DNA of 57,517 nt from CAYRKT01 sp964425005 (GTDB lineage: Bacteria; Synergistota; Synergistia; CAYRKT01). The notes below the pieces were generated by a model. The model saw only the letters and a program-made list of their open reading frames with translations. It did not search any database and was not told the origin of the DNA. The stretch spans positions 1 to 57,517 of the forward strand of contig CAYRKT010000003.1 in assembly GCA_964425005.1 (NCBI GenBank), given 5' to 3'. Shown piece by piece: positions 19,038 to 27,865 of the stretch; positions within the stretch are counted from its first letter, which is position 1, and each line of letters starts with the position of its first letter. A program made the position numbers and the translations under genes.

Positions 19038-21098
19038 ATGTACCGCAGGCTTCTTCTTGAGATAGGCACTGAGGAGATACCGGCCAGGTTCATGCGGGAC
19101 GCCCTGGGGCAGCTGGTGGAGCTGGCCCGGAGGCTTTTCTCCGATTATCGTCTGGAAGTGGGCTCCATCAGGAGCTTCGGCACCCCCAGAAGGCTCGTGC
19201 TCCTGGTGGAGGACCTCCCCCTCTCGCAGAAGGAGGCGGTCGAGGAGATAAAGGGTCCGCCCGAGGCGCAGGCCTACGACGCCAACGGGCATCCCACCGC
19301 CTCGGCCATAGGGTTCGCCAGGAGCAAGGGGGTCTCCGTGGAGGACCTGGTGGTCAAGTCCACCCCTTCGGGCAACTACGTCTTCGCCGTCAAGCACCAC
19401 CCGGGCATGCCCACCGCTGAGGTCCTGCCCGAGGTGATGGAGAGGATCGTGAGGTCTTTGTCCTTCCCCAAGACCATGTACTGGCACTGGAAGGGCCTTC
19501 GCTTCGCCAGGCCCATCAGGTGGATCCTCTGCCTGCTGGACGAGGCGGTGGTGGACTTCTCGGTGGAGGGGATAAGGTCGGGCAGGAGGACCAGGGGCCA
19601 TCGCTTCATGGGCAAGAGGGAGATAGAGCTCAAGAGCGCCGAGGAATACTTCAGGGCCATGTCCGAGAACTTCGTGGTGGTGGACCCGGACGAGAGGCGA
19701 AAGGCCATAGAGTCCGACGTGGCCCTCATAGAGGAGAGGAACGGGGTCAAGGTGGAGCTGGACGAGGCCCTGCTGGAGGAGAACGTCTTCCTGGTGGAGT
19801 ACCCCGTGGTATTCATGGGGAGCTTCTCCCCCAAGTACCTGGAGCTCCCGGAGGAGGTCCTGGTCACCTCCATGAAGTCCCACCAGCGTTACTTCGCCGT
19901 GAGGGACGAGAGGGGTAAGCTCCTCCCCCACTTCGTGGGGGTGAGCAACAACAGGGCCTCCAACATGGAGGTGGTCAGGGAGGGAAACCACCGGGTGCTC
20001 AGGGCCAGGCTTGAGGACGCTTCCTTCTTCTTCCAGGAGGACCTGAAGGTCCCCATGGCGGAGCGGGTGGAGGCGTTGAGGGGCGTGGTCTACCAGGAGA
20101 AGCTGGGGACCATGTTCGACAAGGTCGCCAGGATCGAGGGGCTTGCCCTGAGGCTCTGCGACGCCCTGGGCCTGGACGGGGCCTCTAGGGATAAGCTCTC
20201 CAGGGCCGCCAGGCTCTGCAAGGCCGATCTGGTGACCGAGATGGTCTTCGAGTTCCCCGAGCTCCAGGGGGTGATGGGCAGGGAGTACCTCCTCAGGCAG
20301 GGGGAGGACCCCGAGGTGGCCTGGGCGGTCTTCGAGCACTACCTCCCCAGGTTCGCGGGGGACAGGATGCCGGAGGGCCTGCTGGGCGCCGTCCTCGGGG
20401 TGGCGGACAGGGCCGATGCCCTGGTGGGGTTCATAGGGGTTGGGCTTACCCCCTCCGGCTCGCAGGACCCGTATGGGCTCAGGAGGCACGCCAGGGCCAT
20501 CGTGGAGCTGTGCTGGCACAAGGGGATGGACCTGGACCTCCACTTCCTGTTCGACGCCGCCAGGGAGGGTCTGTCCATGGGGGAAGAGGCGCTGAGGTCC
20601 ACCCTCGAGTTCGTGGAGGGGAGGATCTACAACCTGCTCCGGGACAGGGGATACTCCCACGAGCAGGTTAGGTCCGCGATGGCCGTGGGCTGGACCAGAC
20701 CTCTGGACCTTAAGCGCAGGCTGGACGCGGTGTCAGCCCTGTGGGGGGAGAGGTCCTTCGGGGAGCTGGCGCGGGCTGCCACCAGGGTCATCAACATATC
20801 TAGGCCCTACGGCGGAGGGCCGATAAGGGCCGGCCTCTTCTCCTCGGAGGCAGAAAGCGCCCTCTTCGGGGCTCTCGAGGGGGTGAGGTCGGGGGCGATG
20901 GAGGCCATGGAGAGCGGCGACTACCAGGGCGCTTTGCGGCTCATGGCCGATGGGCTGGTTGGGCCGATAGATCGCTTCTTCGACGAAGTGCTGGTGATGG
21001 CGCCGGAGGAGGAGTTGAGGGGGAACAGGATAAACCTGCTTTGCGCCGTCAGGGACCTGCTCTTCCGCGTGGCCGACTTCTCGCTGATGGGCCTCTGA
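19038..21098 (+). CDS. glyS: Glycyl-tRNA synthetase beta subunit
   Basis: The beta subunit binds tRNA-Gly and completes the GlyRS heterotetramer. 686 residues from ATG, the normal size. Family signatures include LLLEIGTEEIPARFMRDALG at the N-terminus, VSSNNR-type segment HFVGVSNNRASNMEVVREGN, the EDASFFFQEDLK motif, and the C-terminal DALR-like anticodon region (ATRVINISRP). An HD-like helical domain lies in the middle (KADLVTEMVFEFPELQGVMG). Confidence 0.96.
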   Translation: MYRRLLLEIGTEEIPARFMRDALGQLVELARRLFSDYRLEVGSIRSFGTPRRLVLLVEDLPLSQKEAVEEIKGPPEAQAYDANGHPTASAIGFARSKGVSVEDLVVKSTPSGNYVFAVKHHPGMPTAEVLPEVMERIVRSLSFPKTMYWHWKGLRFARPIRWILCLLDEAVVDFSVEGIRSGRRTRGHRFMGKREIELKSAEEYFRAMSENFVVVDPDERRKAIESDVALIEERNGVKVELDEALLEENVFLVEYPVVFMGSFSPKYLELPEEVLVTSMKSHQRYFAVRDERGKLLPHFVGVSNNRASNMEVVREGNHRVLRARLEDASFFFQEDLKVPMAERVEALRGVVYQEKLGTMFDKVARIEGLALRLCDALGLDGASRDKLSRAARLCKADLVTEMVFEFPELQGVMGREYLLRQGEDPEVAWAVFEHYLPRFAGDRMPEGLLGAVLGVADRADALVGFIGVGLTPSGSQDPYGLRRHARAIVELCWHKGMDLDLHFLFDAAREGLSMGEEALRSTLEFVEGRIYNLLRDRGYSHEQVRSAMAVGWTRPLDLKRRLDAVSALWGERSFGELARAATRVINISRPYGGGPIRAGLFSSEAESALFGALEGVRSGAMEAMESGDYQGALRLMADGLVGPIDRFFDEVLVMAPEEELRGNRINLLCAVRDLLFRVADFSLMGL

Positions 21099-21109
21099 GG
21101 TGATCCCCA

Positions 21110-21940
21110 GTGGGCAAGACGGCCAAGGTGTTTCTCCTCTCGGACTCGACGGGGGACACGGCAGAGCAGGTGGTCAGGGCGGCCATAAGCCAGTTCGACC
21201 ACAGGCTGTCGGTGGAGCCCAGGCTCTTTCGCTACGTGAACACCGAGGAGAAGCTCGCCGAGGTGATGAGGAGGGCCTCCGAGGAGGGGGCCCTGGTGGT
21301 CTACACGCTGGTCATAGGGGAGCTTCGCCTGAGGATAGTGGAGCTCGCCGAGGTCCTCTCGGTGAAGGTCATAGACCTCCTGGGGCCTCTGCTCGACGCC
21401 TTCCAGGCCATGGTGGGCCAGCCCCCTCTGGGTAAGCCGGGCCTCATAAGGCAGATGGACGAGGGTTACTTCAAGAGGGTCAAGGCCATAGAGTTCGCCA
21501 TAGCCTGCGACGACGGCAAGAGCCCCCACATGCTCAAGGAGGCCGAACTCGTCCTGATAGGGGTCTCGCGCTCCAGCAAGACCCCTCTGTCCATGTACCT
21601 GGCCCACAAGGGGATAATGGTGGCCAACGTCCCCCTGGTGCCCGAGGTTCCCCCTCCCGACGAGCTCTTCCAGCTGGATCCCAACAGGGTGGTGGGTTTG
21701 TTGATAAAACCAGAGAACCTGGTTAAGATAAGATCAGAAAGACTCAAGGTTTTGGGGCTGGATCCGGAGAGCTCGTCGTATGCCAGCTGGGAGAGGGTGG
21801 TGGAGGAGCTGGAGGGGGCGAGAGCTGTGATGAGGAAGGTGGGCTGCAAGGTAGTGGACGTCTCCGACAGGGCCGTGGAGGAGACGGCCCACGAGATATT
21901 GGAGCACATGATGGCTCACGGGTTTTACACCCTTTCCTAG
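21110..21940 (+). CDS. Pyruvate phosphate dikinase regulatory protein (ADP-dependent kinase / Pi-dependent pyrophosphorylase)
   Basis: 276 residues from GTG. The DUF299/PpsR family is recognised by VFLLSDSTGDTAEQVVRAAI at the N-terminus and the P-loop-like GVSRSSKTPLSMYLAHKGI near residues 148-166. In characterised members the protein reversibly phosphorylates a Thr on PPDK or PEP synthase, switching the target off and on. Here the target, ppdK, is the next gene, 23 bases downstream, which strongly supports the assignment. Confidence 0.93.
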   Translation: MGKTAKVFLLSDSTGDTAEQVVRAAISQFDHRLSVEPRLFRYVNTEEKLAEVMRRASEEGALVVYTLVIGELRLRIVELAEVLSVKVIDLLGPLLDAFQAMVGQPPLGKPGLIRQMDEGYFKRVKAIEFAIACDDGKSPHMLKEAELVLIGVSRSSKTPLSMYLAHKGIMVANVPLVPEVPPPDELFQLDPNRVVGLLIKPENLVKIRSERLKVLGLDPESSSYASWERVVEELEGARAVMRKVGCKVVDVSDRAVEETAHEILEHMMAHGFYTLS

Positions 21941-21963
21941 CCCTTTTTGGGGAGGTGGGGATC

Positions 21964-24606
21964 GTGGGGAAGCTCATCTATCTGTTCGAGGAGGGGAGCG
22001 CCTCCATGAGGGGGCTCCTCGGGGGCAAGGGGGCTAACCTGTGCGAGATGACCAGGATAGGTCTTCCGGTTCCTCCTGGTTTCGTGATAACCACCGAGGT
22101 GTGCAAGCTCTACTGGGAGAAGGGCTCTGGGGTAATCGACGAGATCTGGGAGGACGTGAGGAGGTATATGGGGGTCCTGGAGGAGCGCACCGGGAAGCGC
22201 TTCGGCGACCCCTCCAATCCCCTTCTGGTGTCGGTGAGGTCGGGGGCCCCAGTGTCCATGCCGGGGATGATGGACACCATCCTCAACCTGGGTCTCAACG
22301 ACGACACGGTCGAGGGCCTGGCCTCTGCCTCCGGCGACGAGAGGTTCGCCTACGACAGCTACAGAAGGTTCGTCCAGATGTTCGGCAACGTGGTGATGGG
22401 GATAGAGCACGAGGCCTTCGAGGAGGTCATATCCAGGGTCAAGAGGGAGCTCGGGGTATCCCAGGACGTGGAGGTCTCCGCCGAGGGCTGGAGGAGGGTG
22501 CTGGGGTCCTACCGGGAGGTGGTCAGGAGGCACGTCGGGAGGGATTTCCCCCAGGACGTGTGGGAGCAGCTTCGGATGGCTGTGGAGGCTGTCTTCAAGT
22601 CCTGGAACAACCAGAGGGCGATAACCTACAGGAAGATCCACCGGATATCCGACGACCTCGGCACCGCTGTGAACGTGGTGGCGATGGTCTTCGGCAACAT
22701 GGGCTTCGACTCGGGGACGGGGGTCTGCTTCACCAGGAATCCCTCCACCGGCCAGAGGGAGCTCTACGGGGAGTTCCTGGAGAACGCCCAGGGGGAGGAC
22801 GTGGTGGCCGGGATAAGGACCCCCAGGCCCATATCCCAGCTCAGGGAGGTCATGCCCGGCGTTTACGAGCAGCTGCTCAGGGTGGCGGAGCTCCTGGAGA
22901 GGCACTACAGGGACATGCAGGACATAGAGTTCACGGTGGAGAGGGGCAAGCTCTACATGCTCCAGACGAGGAGCGGCAAGAGGAGCGCCCGGGCTGCGGT
23001 GAAGATCGCCGTGGACATGGTGGAGGAGGGGTTGATAAGCGAAAGGGAGGCGGTCCTCAGGGTCACGCCCGAGCAGGTGGAACAGCTCCTCCACAGGCAG
23101 ATAGATCCGGACGCCAGGTACGAGGTCCTGGCGAAGGGGCTTCCCGCCTCGCCGGGGGCGGCCACCGGGAGGGTTGTCTTCGACGCCGACGAGGCGGAGG
23201 CTTTGGCCCACGAGAAGGGGTGGGACGTCATCCTGGTGAGGCCCGAGACGACCCCGGACGACATCCACGGGCTCTACGCCGCCCAGGGGGTCTTGACCTC
23301 CAGGGGAGGTATGACCAGCCACGCCGCGGTGGTGGCCAGGGGGATGGGCAAGCCCTGCGTGGCCGGATGCGAGGCCATAGAGATAGACCTCAGGGCCGAG
23401 CTCTTCAAGGTGGGCGACGTGGTGGTGAGGAAGGGGGACGTGATCACCATAGACGGCACCAGGGGAGTGGTGGTTCTGGGGGAGGTGCCCCTGGTGCGCC
23501 CGAGCTTCACGGAGGAGTTCAGGAAGCTTTTGGATTGGGCCGATCGCTTCGCCAGGCTCAAGGTTTTCGCCAACGCCGATACCCCAACCGATGCGGCCAG
23601 GGCCAGGGAGTTCGGGGCCAGGGGCATAGGGCTTTGCAGGACCGAGCACATGTTCATGGACGTGGACAGGCTCCCGGTCATGCAGGAGATGATAGTCGCT
23701 TCCACCAGGGAGGAGAGGGTGGCAGCCCTCTCGAGGCTCAAGGAGATGCAGAGGAGCGACTTCTACGAGATACTCAAGGTCATGGAGGGACTTCCCACCA
23801 CCATAAGGCTCCTGGATCCGCCGCTCCACGAGTTTTTGCCCAAGGAGGAGGAGCTCCTGAAGGAGAGGGAGAGGGCCGACGAGGAGCGCAGGAAGAGGAT
23901 AGATCTACTCATCTCCAAGGCCAGGGCCCTCAAGGAGGCGAACCCCATGCTGGGGTTCAGGGGTTGTCGCCTCGGGATAGTGTATCCGGAGATATACGAG
24001 ATGCAGGTGGAGGCGATAATGGAGGCGGCATGTCAGCTGGTCAAGGAGGGGGTGGACGCCAGGCCCGAGATCATGATGCCCCTGGTGGGCACCGAGGAGG
24101 AGATGAGAAGGCTTAGGGAGATGACGGTCAGGGTGGCCGAAGGGGTGATGGAGAGGATGGGGGTTAAGGTCCCCTACAAGGTGGGGACCATGATAGAGGT
24201 GCCCAGGGCCGCTCTGGTGGCCGGGGAGATAGCCAGGTGGGCCGAGTTCTTCTCCTTCGGTACCAACGACCTCACCCAGACCACCTTCGGTTACTCCAGG
24301 GACGACGCTGAGGGGAAGTTCCTCGCCGAGTACGTGAGGCAGAGGGTCCTGCCCCACAACCCCTTCGAGGTGCTCGACAGGTCGGGCGTAGGCAGGCTGA
24401 TGAGGATAGCGGTGGAGGAAGGGAGGGCTGCCAGGCTGGAGCTCAAGGTCGGGATATGCGGGGAGCACGGGGGCAACCCGAGCTCCATATACTTCTGCCA
24501 CGAGATAGGGCTGGACTACGTGAGCTGCTCCCCCTACAGGGTCCCCGTGGCGAGGCTGGCCGCGGCCAGGATCGCCCTGGGGGTGGGTGAGACCGCGGGA
24601 GATTGA
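21964..24606 (+). CDS. ppdK: Pyruvate, phosphate dikinase
   Basis: PPDK interconverts pyruvate + ATP + Pi and PEP + AMP + PPi. In anaerobes it often works in glycolysis with PPi saving or in gluconeogenesis. The frame opens at GTG 21955, but that codon sits in the Shine-Dalgarno GGAGGTGG (21951-21958), so GTG 21964 is the likely start (880 residues). Domains in order: ATP-grasp nucleotide-binding domain (GGKGANLCEMTRIGLPVPPG); phosphohistidine domain with catalytic His in LTSRGGMTSHAAVVARGMGK, including the regulatory Thr two residues before His; and the PEP/pyruvate TIM barrel with GTNDLTQTTFGYSRDDAEG and GICGEHGG. Its regulator lies immediately upstream. Confidence 0.96.
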   Translation: MGKLIYLFEEGSASMRGLLGGKGANLCEMTRIGLPVPPGFVITTEVCKLYWEKGSGVIDEIWEDVRRYMGVLEERTGKRFGDPSNPLLVSVRSGAPVSMPGMMDTILNLGLNDDTVEGLASASGDERFAYDSYRRFVQMFGNVVMGIEHEAFEEVISRVKRELGVSQDVEVSAEGWRRVLGSYREVVRRHVGRDFPQDVWEQLRMAVEAVFKSWNNQRAITYRKIHRISDDLGTAVNVVAMVFGNMGFDSGTGVCFTRNPSTGQRELYGEFLENAQGEDVVAGIRTPRPISQLREVMPGVYEQLLRVAELLERHYRDMQDIEFTVERGKLYMLQTRSGKRSARAAVKIAVDMVEEGLISEREAVLRVTPEQVEQLLHRQIDPDARYEVLAKGLPASPGAATGRVVFDADEAEALAHEKGWDVILVRPETTPDDIHGLYAAQGVLTSRGGMTSHAAVVARGMGKPCVAGCEAIEIDLRAELFKVGDVVVRKGDVITIDGTRGVVVLGEVPLVRPSFTEEFRKLLDWADRFARLKVFANADTPTDAARAREFGARGIGLCRTEHMFMDVDRLPVMQEMIVASTREERVAALSRLKEMQRSDFYEILKVMEGLPTTIRLLDPPLHEFLPKEEELLKERERADEERRKRIDLLISKARALKEANPMLGFRGCRLGIVYPEIYEMQVEAIMEAACQLVKEGVDARPEIMMPLVGTEEEMRRLREMTVRVAEGVMERMGVKVPYKVGTMIEVPRAALVAGEIARWAEFFSFGTNDLTQTTFGYSRDDAEGKFLAEYVRQRVLPHNPFEVLDRSGVGRLMRIAVEEGRAARLELKVGICGEHGGNPSSIYFCHEIGLDYVSCSPYRVPVARLAAARIALGVGETAGD

Positions 24607-24612
24607 TGGGCT

Positions 24613-25683
24613 TTGATCGCGCTGAGGGAGGAGATGGAGAGGCTCGAGGGGCAGATCCTCGCCCCTTACGCCTGCAGGAGCGCCCAGAGCAGGGGCAGGG
24701 TCTTCCCGGAGGAGCCCTGCCCCGTGAGGACCTGCTTTCAGAGGGACAGGGACAGGATCCTCCACAGCAAGAGCTTCAGGAGGCTCAAGCACAAGACCCA
24801 GGTGCTCTTCCTGCCCGAGGGGGATCACTACAGGACCAGGCTCACCCACACCCTTGAGGTCTCCCAGATAGCCAGGACCATAGCCAGGGCCCTCAGGCTC
24901 AACGAGGACCTCACCGAGGCGATAGCCCTGGGCCACGACCTGGGGCACACCCCCTTCGGTCACATGGGGGAGAGGGTGCTGGACGAGATATGCAGGGAGA
25001 ACGGGATAGAGGAGGGGTTCCACCACGCCAGGCAGAGCCTCAGGGTGGTGGACGTCCTGGAGAGGGACGGCAGGGGGCTTAACCTCACCTACGAGGTGAG
25101 GGAGGGGATACTGGCCCACAGCAAGGGGCAGAAGGACGTCAGGGTGGCCCTGGTGGAGGCGGAGGTGAACCCCTCCACCCTGGAGGGGTGGGTGGTGAGG
25201 ATATCCGACTCCATCGCCTACCTCAGCCACGACCTGGACGACGCCCTCAGAGGGGGGTTCTTCAGGCTTTCCGAGCTCCCCCGGGGGGTGGTGGAGGCTC
25301 TGGGGGAGACCCACTCGGCCAGGATAAACTCGATGGTCGTGGACGTCATAAGGAACTCCAGGCCCGAGGAGGGACGGATAGGGATGAGCCCAGGGATGCT
25401 GGAGGCGGTGGAGGGACTTAGGGCCTTCCTGTACGAGCGCCTTTACATGGCCAGCTTCGCCAGGAGGGAGGCCCCCCGGATAAGGCACCTGATAAGGAGC
25501 ATATTCGACTACCTCATGGAGAGCGAGGCGCTGATGGATTCCAGCGTGAAGGGAGTCGAGAGGGTAAGGAGAGCGGTCGACTTCCTCGCGGGCATGACCG
25601 ACAGGTTCGCTGTATCCTTCTTCGAGGAGAAGTTCATACCCAAGCCATGGCCTTTGAGCCCAGATCTGGCCGCGGAACGGTGA
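24613..25683 (+). CDS. dgt: dGTPase-like HD-domain phosphohydrolase
   Basis: 356 residues from TTG 24613; an in-frame ATG at 24634 is an alternative start. The signature of deoxyguanosinetriphosphate triphosphohydrolase-like proteins is clear: RDRDRILHSKSFRRLKHKTQ, then RTRLTHTLEVSQIARTIARA, then the HD motif AIALGHDLGHTPFGHMGERV, and the second metal-site segment RISDSIAYLSHDLDDALRGG. Such enzymes hydrolyse dNTPs to nucleoside and triphosphate; substrate preference within the family varies. It follows ppdK after 6 bases. Confidence 0.9.
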   Translation: MIALREEMERLEGQILAPYACRSAQSRGRVFPEEPCPVRTCFQRDRDRILHSKSFRRLKHKTQVLFLPEGDHYRTRLTHTLEVSQIARTIARALRLNEDLTEAIALGHDLGHTPFGHMGERVLDEICRENGIEEGFHHARQSLRVVDVLERDGRGLNLTYEVREGILAHSKGQKDVRVALVEAEVNPSTLEGWVVRISDSIAYLSHDLDDALRGGFFRLSELPRGVVEALGETHSARINSMVVDVIRNSRPEEGRIGMSPGMLEAVEGLRAFLYERLYMASFARREAPRIRHLIRSIFDYLMESEALMDSSVKGVERVRRAVDFLAGMTDRFAVSFFEEKFIPKPWPLSPDLAAER

Positions 25684-27650
25684 AGACAGGGGGTGTTAGG
25701 TCTTTGGCCAGGAGGCGCAAGGAAAGGGTCAAGCTCCCCTCTGGGAGGGAAGAGAGCTCCATCCCAGGAGTCGTATTGAGGAGGATCGAGGAGGTCTTGA
25801 GGTTCGGGAGGCCCCCTCACATGCCCCACGAGGGCTTGATATCCCCTATCTTGGTCTTCGTCCTCGCCCTTTTGTCCCTGCCCTTCGGCAACCTGCTGTT
25901 CTTAAGGGGCGGGGTCTACCACACCTTGCACTACCTCAAGTGGATGTGGACGCTGATCCCCGTGGGCGTGATGGCGGTGCTGGTTGGGGTGAAGCTCCTG
26001 GTCTGGCCCAGAAGGGCTGGCCTCAGGCTGGACCCGATGGGGGTCTTCTTCGTCGCCTTCTCGTTCTACTTCTTAGCTCAATACCTCCTGATGGGGGTAA
26101 GGAGCACCAGCGAGTACGTCAAGAACTTGCTCTTCTTCGCCGGCCTTGGGGCCAGCTACTTCGTCTACTACATGGGCTTTCCGGATGAGTGGTTGGACTA
26201 CCCCCTGAGGCTCTTCGCCCTCGGGGCTGCCGCCTCGGTCTTCATGGCGGAGCTGCAGTTCAGGGGATACGCCACCAACCTTCCCTTCGTGATGCCTTAC
26301 CCCGCCGGGCAATATCTGGCCAACACGGGGCAACAGAACATGTTCGGGCTTTACCTGGCCATGGCCTTTTTGGGCTGCGTGTACCTGCACTTCAAGGTGT
26401 CCCAGAGCATAGTGAAGGGGGAGAGGGCGAGCAGGTCGGCCTACTTCCTGAACCTGGCGGTGATGGCGGTGGTGGGATACGGTCTTCTTATGACCACCAG
26501 CCGATCGGGCATGGTGGCGTCGGCCTCGGGCTTCGTGGCCTTCCTGGCTCTGGTGTTCTTGAAGTTCCGGGGTGCGTTCAGGAGGTTGATGGTCAAGGAG
26601 GTCTCGGTGGTGGCGGCGCTTTTCGTCCTGGCCTTCGGGATCTCCTTCCTGCTGCCGGACAGCCGCATTGGGACCACGGTGGCCAAGTGGTCCGAGGTGG
26701 AGGGGATAAAGGAGGGGCTTGTGGTCTCCGGGAGGCTCCCCATATGGGCTACCTCCTGGACTATGTTCACCATGAAGCCCCTCTTCGGGGTGGGACTGGC
26801 CCAGTACAAGACCCATTACTTGGAGGCCCAGAGGTTGATGTTCGACAGGTACGGACTCGAGTGGAAGTACACCCATTGGGCCCACAACGAGTGGCTCCAC
26901 TGGCTCTGCGAGACGGGGGTGGTGGGGGGTGCGGCGCTGGGCCTTCTGCTCCTCTACTGGTTTTACAGGCTCTTGAGGTACCTTTTCAGGGACAAGGAGG
27001 TATCCCTGCAGTTTTGCTGGGCGGTTGGTTTGATATTCCTGGTGGCCGCCAACGCCTGGTTCACCAGGCCTTTCCACAGGATAGAGAACTCCATATGGCT
27101 CTCCTTGGCCTTCGCCCTCACCAACAGGCACCTGATGCCCGCCTTCTCCCTGGGGGATCTTTCGAAGCGCCTGTTGGGCCTGGTGTTTTTGGGCTTCGGC
27201 GCCTTTGGACTTTACGTCTTCGTGGACTCCGTGCCGGGGGAGAGGATGCTGGCCCAGGCCCTAACCGTGCAGGACTTCAACAGGCGCTACGAGCTCCTGC
27301 AGCGCGCCTCGAGACATCTGCTGGTGGCCAACGAGGCCCACAAGGAGATGGCCGATGCCCTCTTCGCCATGTACGAGATGATCAAGGACCCAGCCGAGAG
27401 GTCCAAGCTCTTGCCGATAGCGATAGAGCAGGTGGAGAGGTACTTCTGGATGGAGCCAGATCCCCAGGGGCTCGGGAGGCTGGTGAAGCTCTACAGGGAT
27501 GCGGGCAACCTGGACAAGGTCCTGCGCTACGCCAGGCTCTTCTACCCTGGAATGGTGGCGGTGCAGGTTCCGGAGAGCACCTACAGGGAGCTCATCAGCA
27601 GGGGGCTTGCGGAGGTCATCTCGGGCTACGTGATGCCCGTCTCCGAGTAG
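25680..27650 (+). CDS. O-antigen-ligase-like polytopic membrane protein (Wzy_C domain)
   Basis: About 656 residues. GTG 25680 overlaps the previous stop as GTGA; the frame is open from ATG 25647, which is an alternative. There are roughly ten to twelve hydrophobic segments (PILVFVLALLSLPFGNLLF; AVVGYGLLMTTSRSGMVASA). The diagnostic Wzy_C loop lies near residues 395-420 with AHNEWLHWLCETGVVGGAAL. The C-terminal 180 residues, after the last TM, are helical and TPR-like. Members ligate or polymerise surface polysaccharides, or glycosylate pilins, at the outer face of the inner membrane. No glycan gene cluster surrounds it, so the substrate is unknown. It is closed by a strong terminator. Confidence 0.82.
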   Translation: MKTGGVRSLARRRKERVKLPSGREESSIPGVVLRRIEEVLRFGRPPHMPHEGLISPILVFVLALLSLPFGNLLFLRGGVYHTLHYLKWMWTLIPVGVMAVLVGVKLLVWPRRAGLRLDPMGVFFVAFSFYFLAQYLLMGVRSTSEYVKNLLFFAGLGASYFVYYMGFPDEWLDYPLRLFALGAAASVFMAELQFRGYATNLPFVMPYPAGQYLANTGQQNMFGLYLAMAFLGCVYLHFKVSQSIVKGERASRSAYFLNLAVMAVVGYGLLMTTSRSGMVASASGFVAFLALVFLKFRGAFRRLMVKEVSVVAALFVLAFGISFLLPDSRIGTTVAKWSEVEGIKEGLVVSGRLPIWATSWTMFTMKPLFGVGLAQYKTHYLEAQRLMFDRYGLEWKYTHWAHNEWLHWLCETGVVGGAALGLLLLYWFYRLLRYLFRDKEVSLQFCWAVGLIFLVAANAWFTRPFHRIENSIWLSLAFALTNRHLMPAFSLGDLSKRLLGLVFLGFGAFGLYVFVDSVPGERMLAQALTVQDFNRRYELLQRASRHLLVANEAHKEMADALFAMYEMIKDPAERSKLLPIAIEQVERYFWMEPDPQGLGRLVKLYRDAGNLDKVLRYARLFYPGMVAVQVPESTYRELISRGLAEVISGYVMPVSE

Positions 27651-27665
27651 GACTCCTCTCCACAG

Positions 27666-27716
27666 GGGCTCCAGGTGAGGTTTTGCCACCTGGAGCCCTC
27701 GCTTTTTGTTTTTTCA
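27666..27716 (+). terminator. Strong intrinsic terminator before the A+T-rich operon
   Basis: GGGCTCCAGGTG at 27666-27677 pairs over 12 perfect base pairs with CACCTGGAGCCC at 27687-27698, followed by a T-rich run (CTTTTTGTTTTTTC) at 27702-27715. It terminates the housekeeping transcript and insulates the next operon. A diverged copy lies at 37741. Confidence 0.9.
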
Positions 27717-27748
27717 GGTTAGTTAGTGTATTTGATCTGCCCCATTGA

Positions 27749-27773
27749 CGCGAATAGTTGTATAATATTCGCG
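27749..27773 (+). promoter_or_regulatory. -10 box inside a perfect 8-bp inverted repeat (promoter/operator of the GTPase operon)
   Basis: TATAAT lies at 27761-27766. It is straddled by CGCGAATA (27749-27756) and TATTCGCG (27766-27773), a perfect inverted repeat with a 9-base spacer. GACGC at 27748-27752 and GCGTC at 27776-27780 may extend the symmetry. No good -35 lies at 16-18 bases; TTGACG at 27745 is only 10 bases away. This arrangement is what a repressor site overlapping a promoter would look like. Confidence 0.55.
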
Positions 27774-27865
27774 AGGCGTCCATGGGGTGCAGGGCCGAGG
27801 GGCGCAGGTTTCCTGGTGGGTGAGGGGTTTCTATTTTTGAAGTGTTGTTTCTCTAGGAGTTAATT

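Noticed and set aside
21937..25488. Long minus-strand open frames opposite ppdK and the dGTPase-like gene
   Set aside because: Same shadow effect; the + strand products carry full catalytic motifs.
27745..27750. TTGACG as the -35 of the GTPase operon promoter
   Set aside because: Only 10 bases separate it from TATAAT, far too short for sigma-70.
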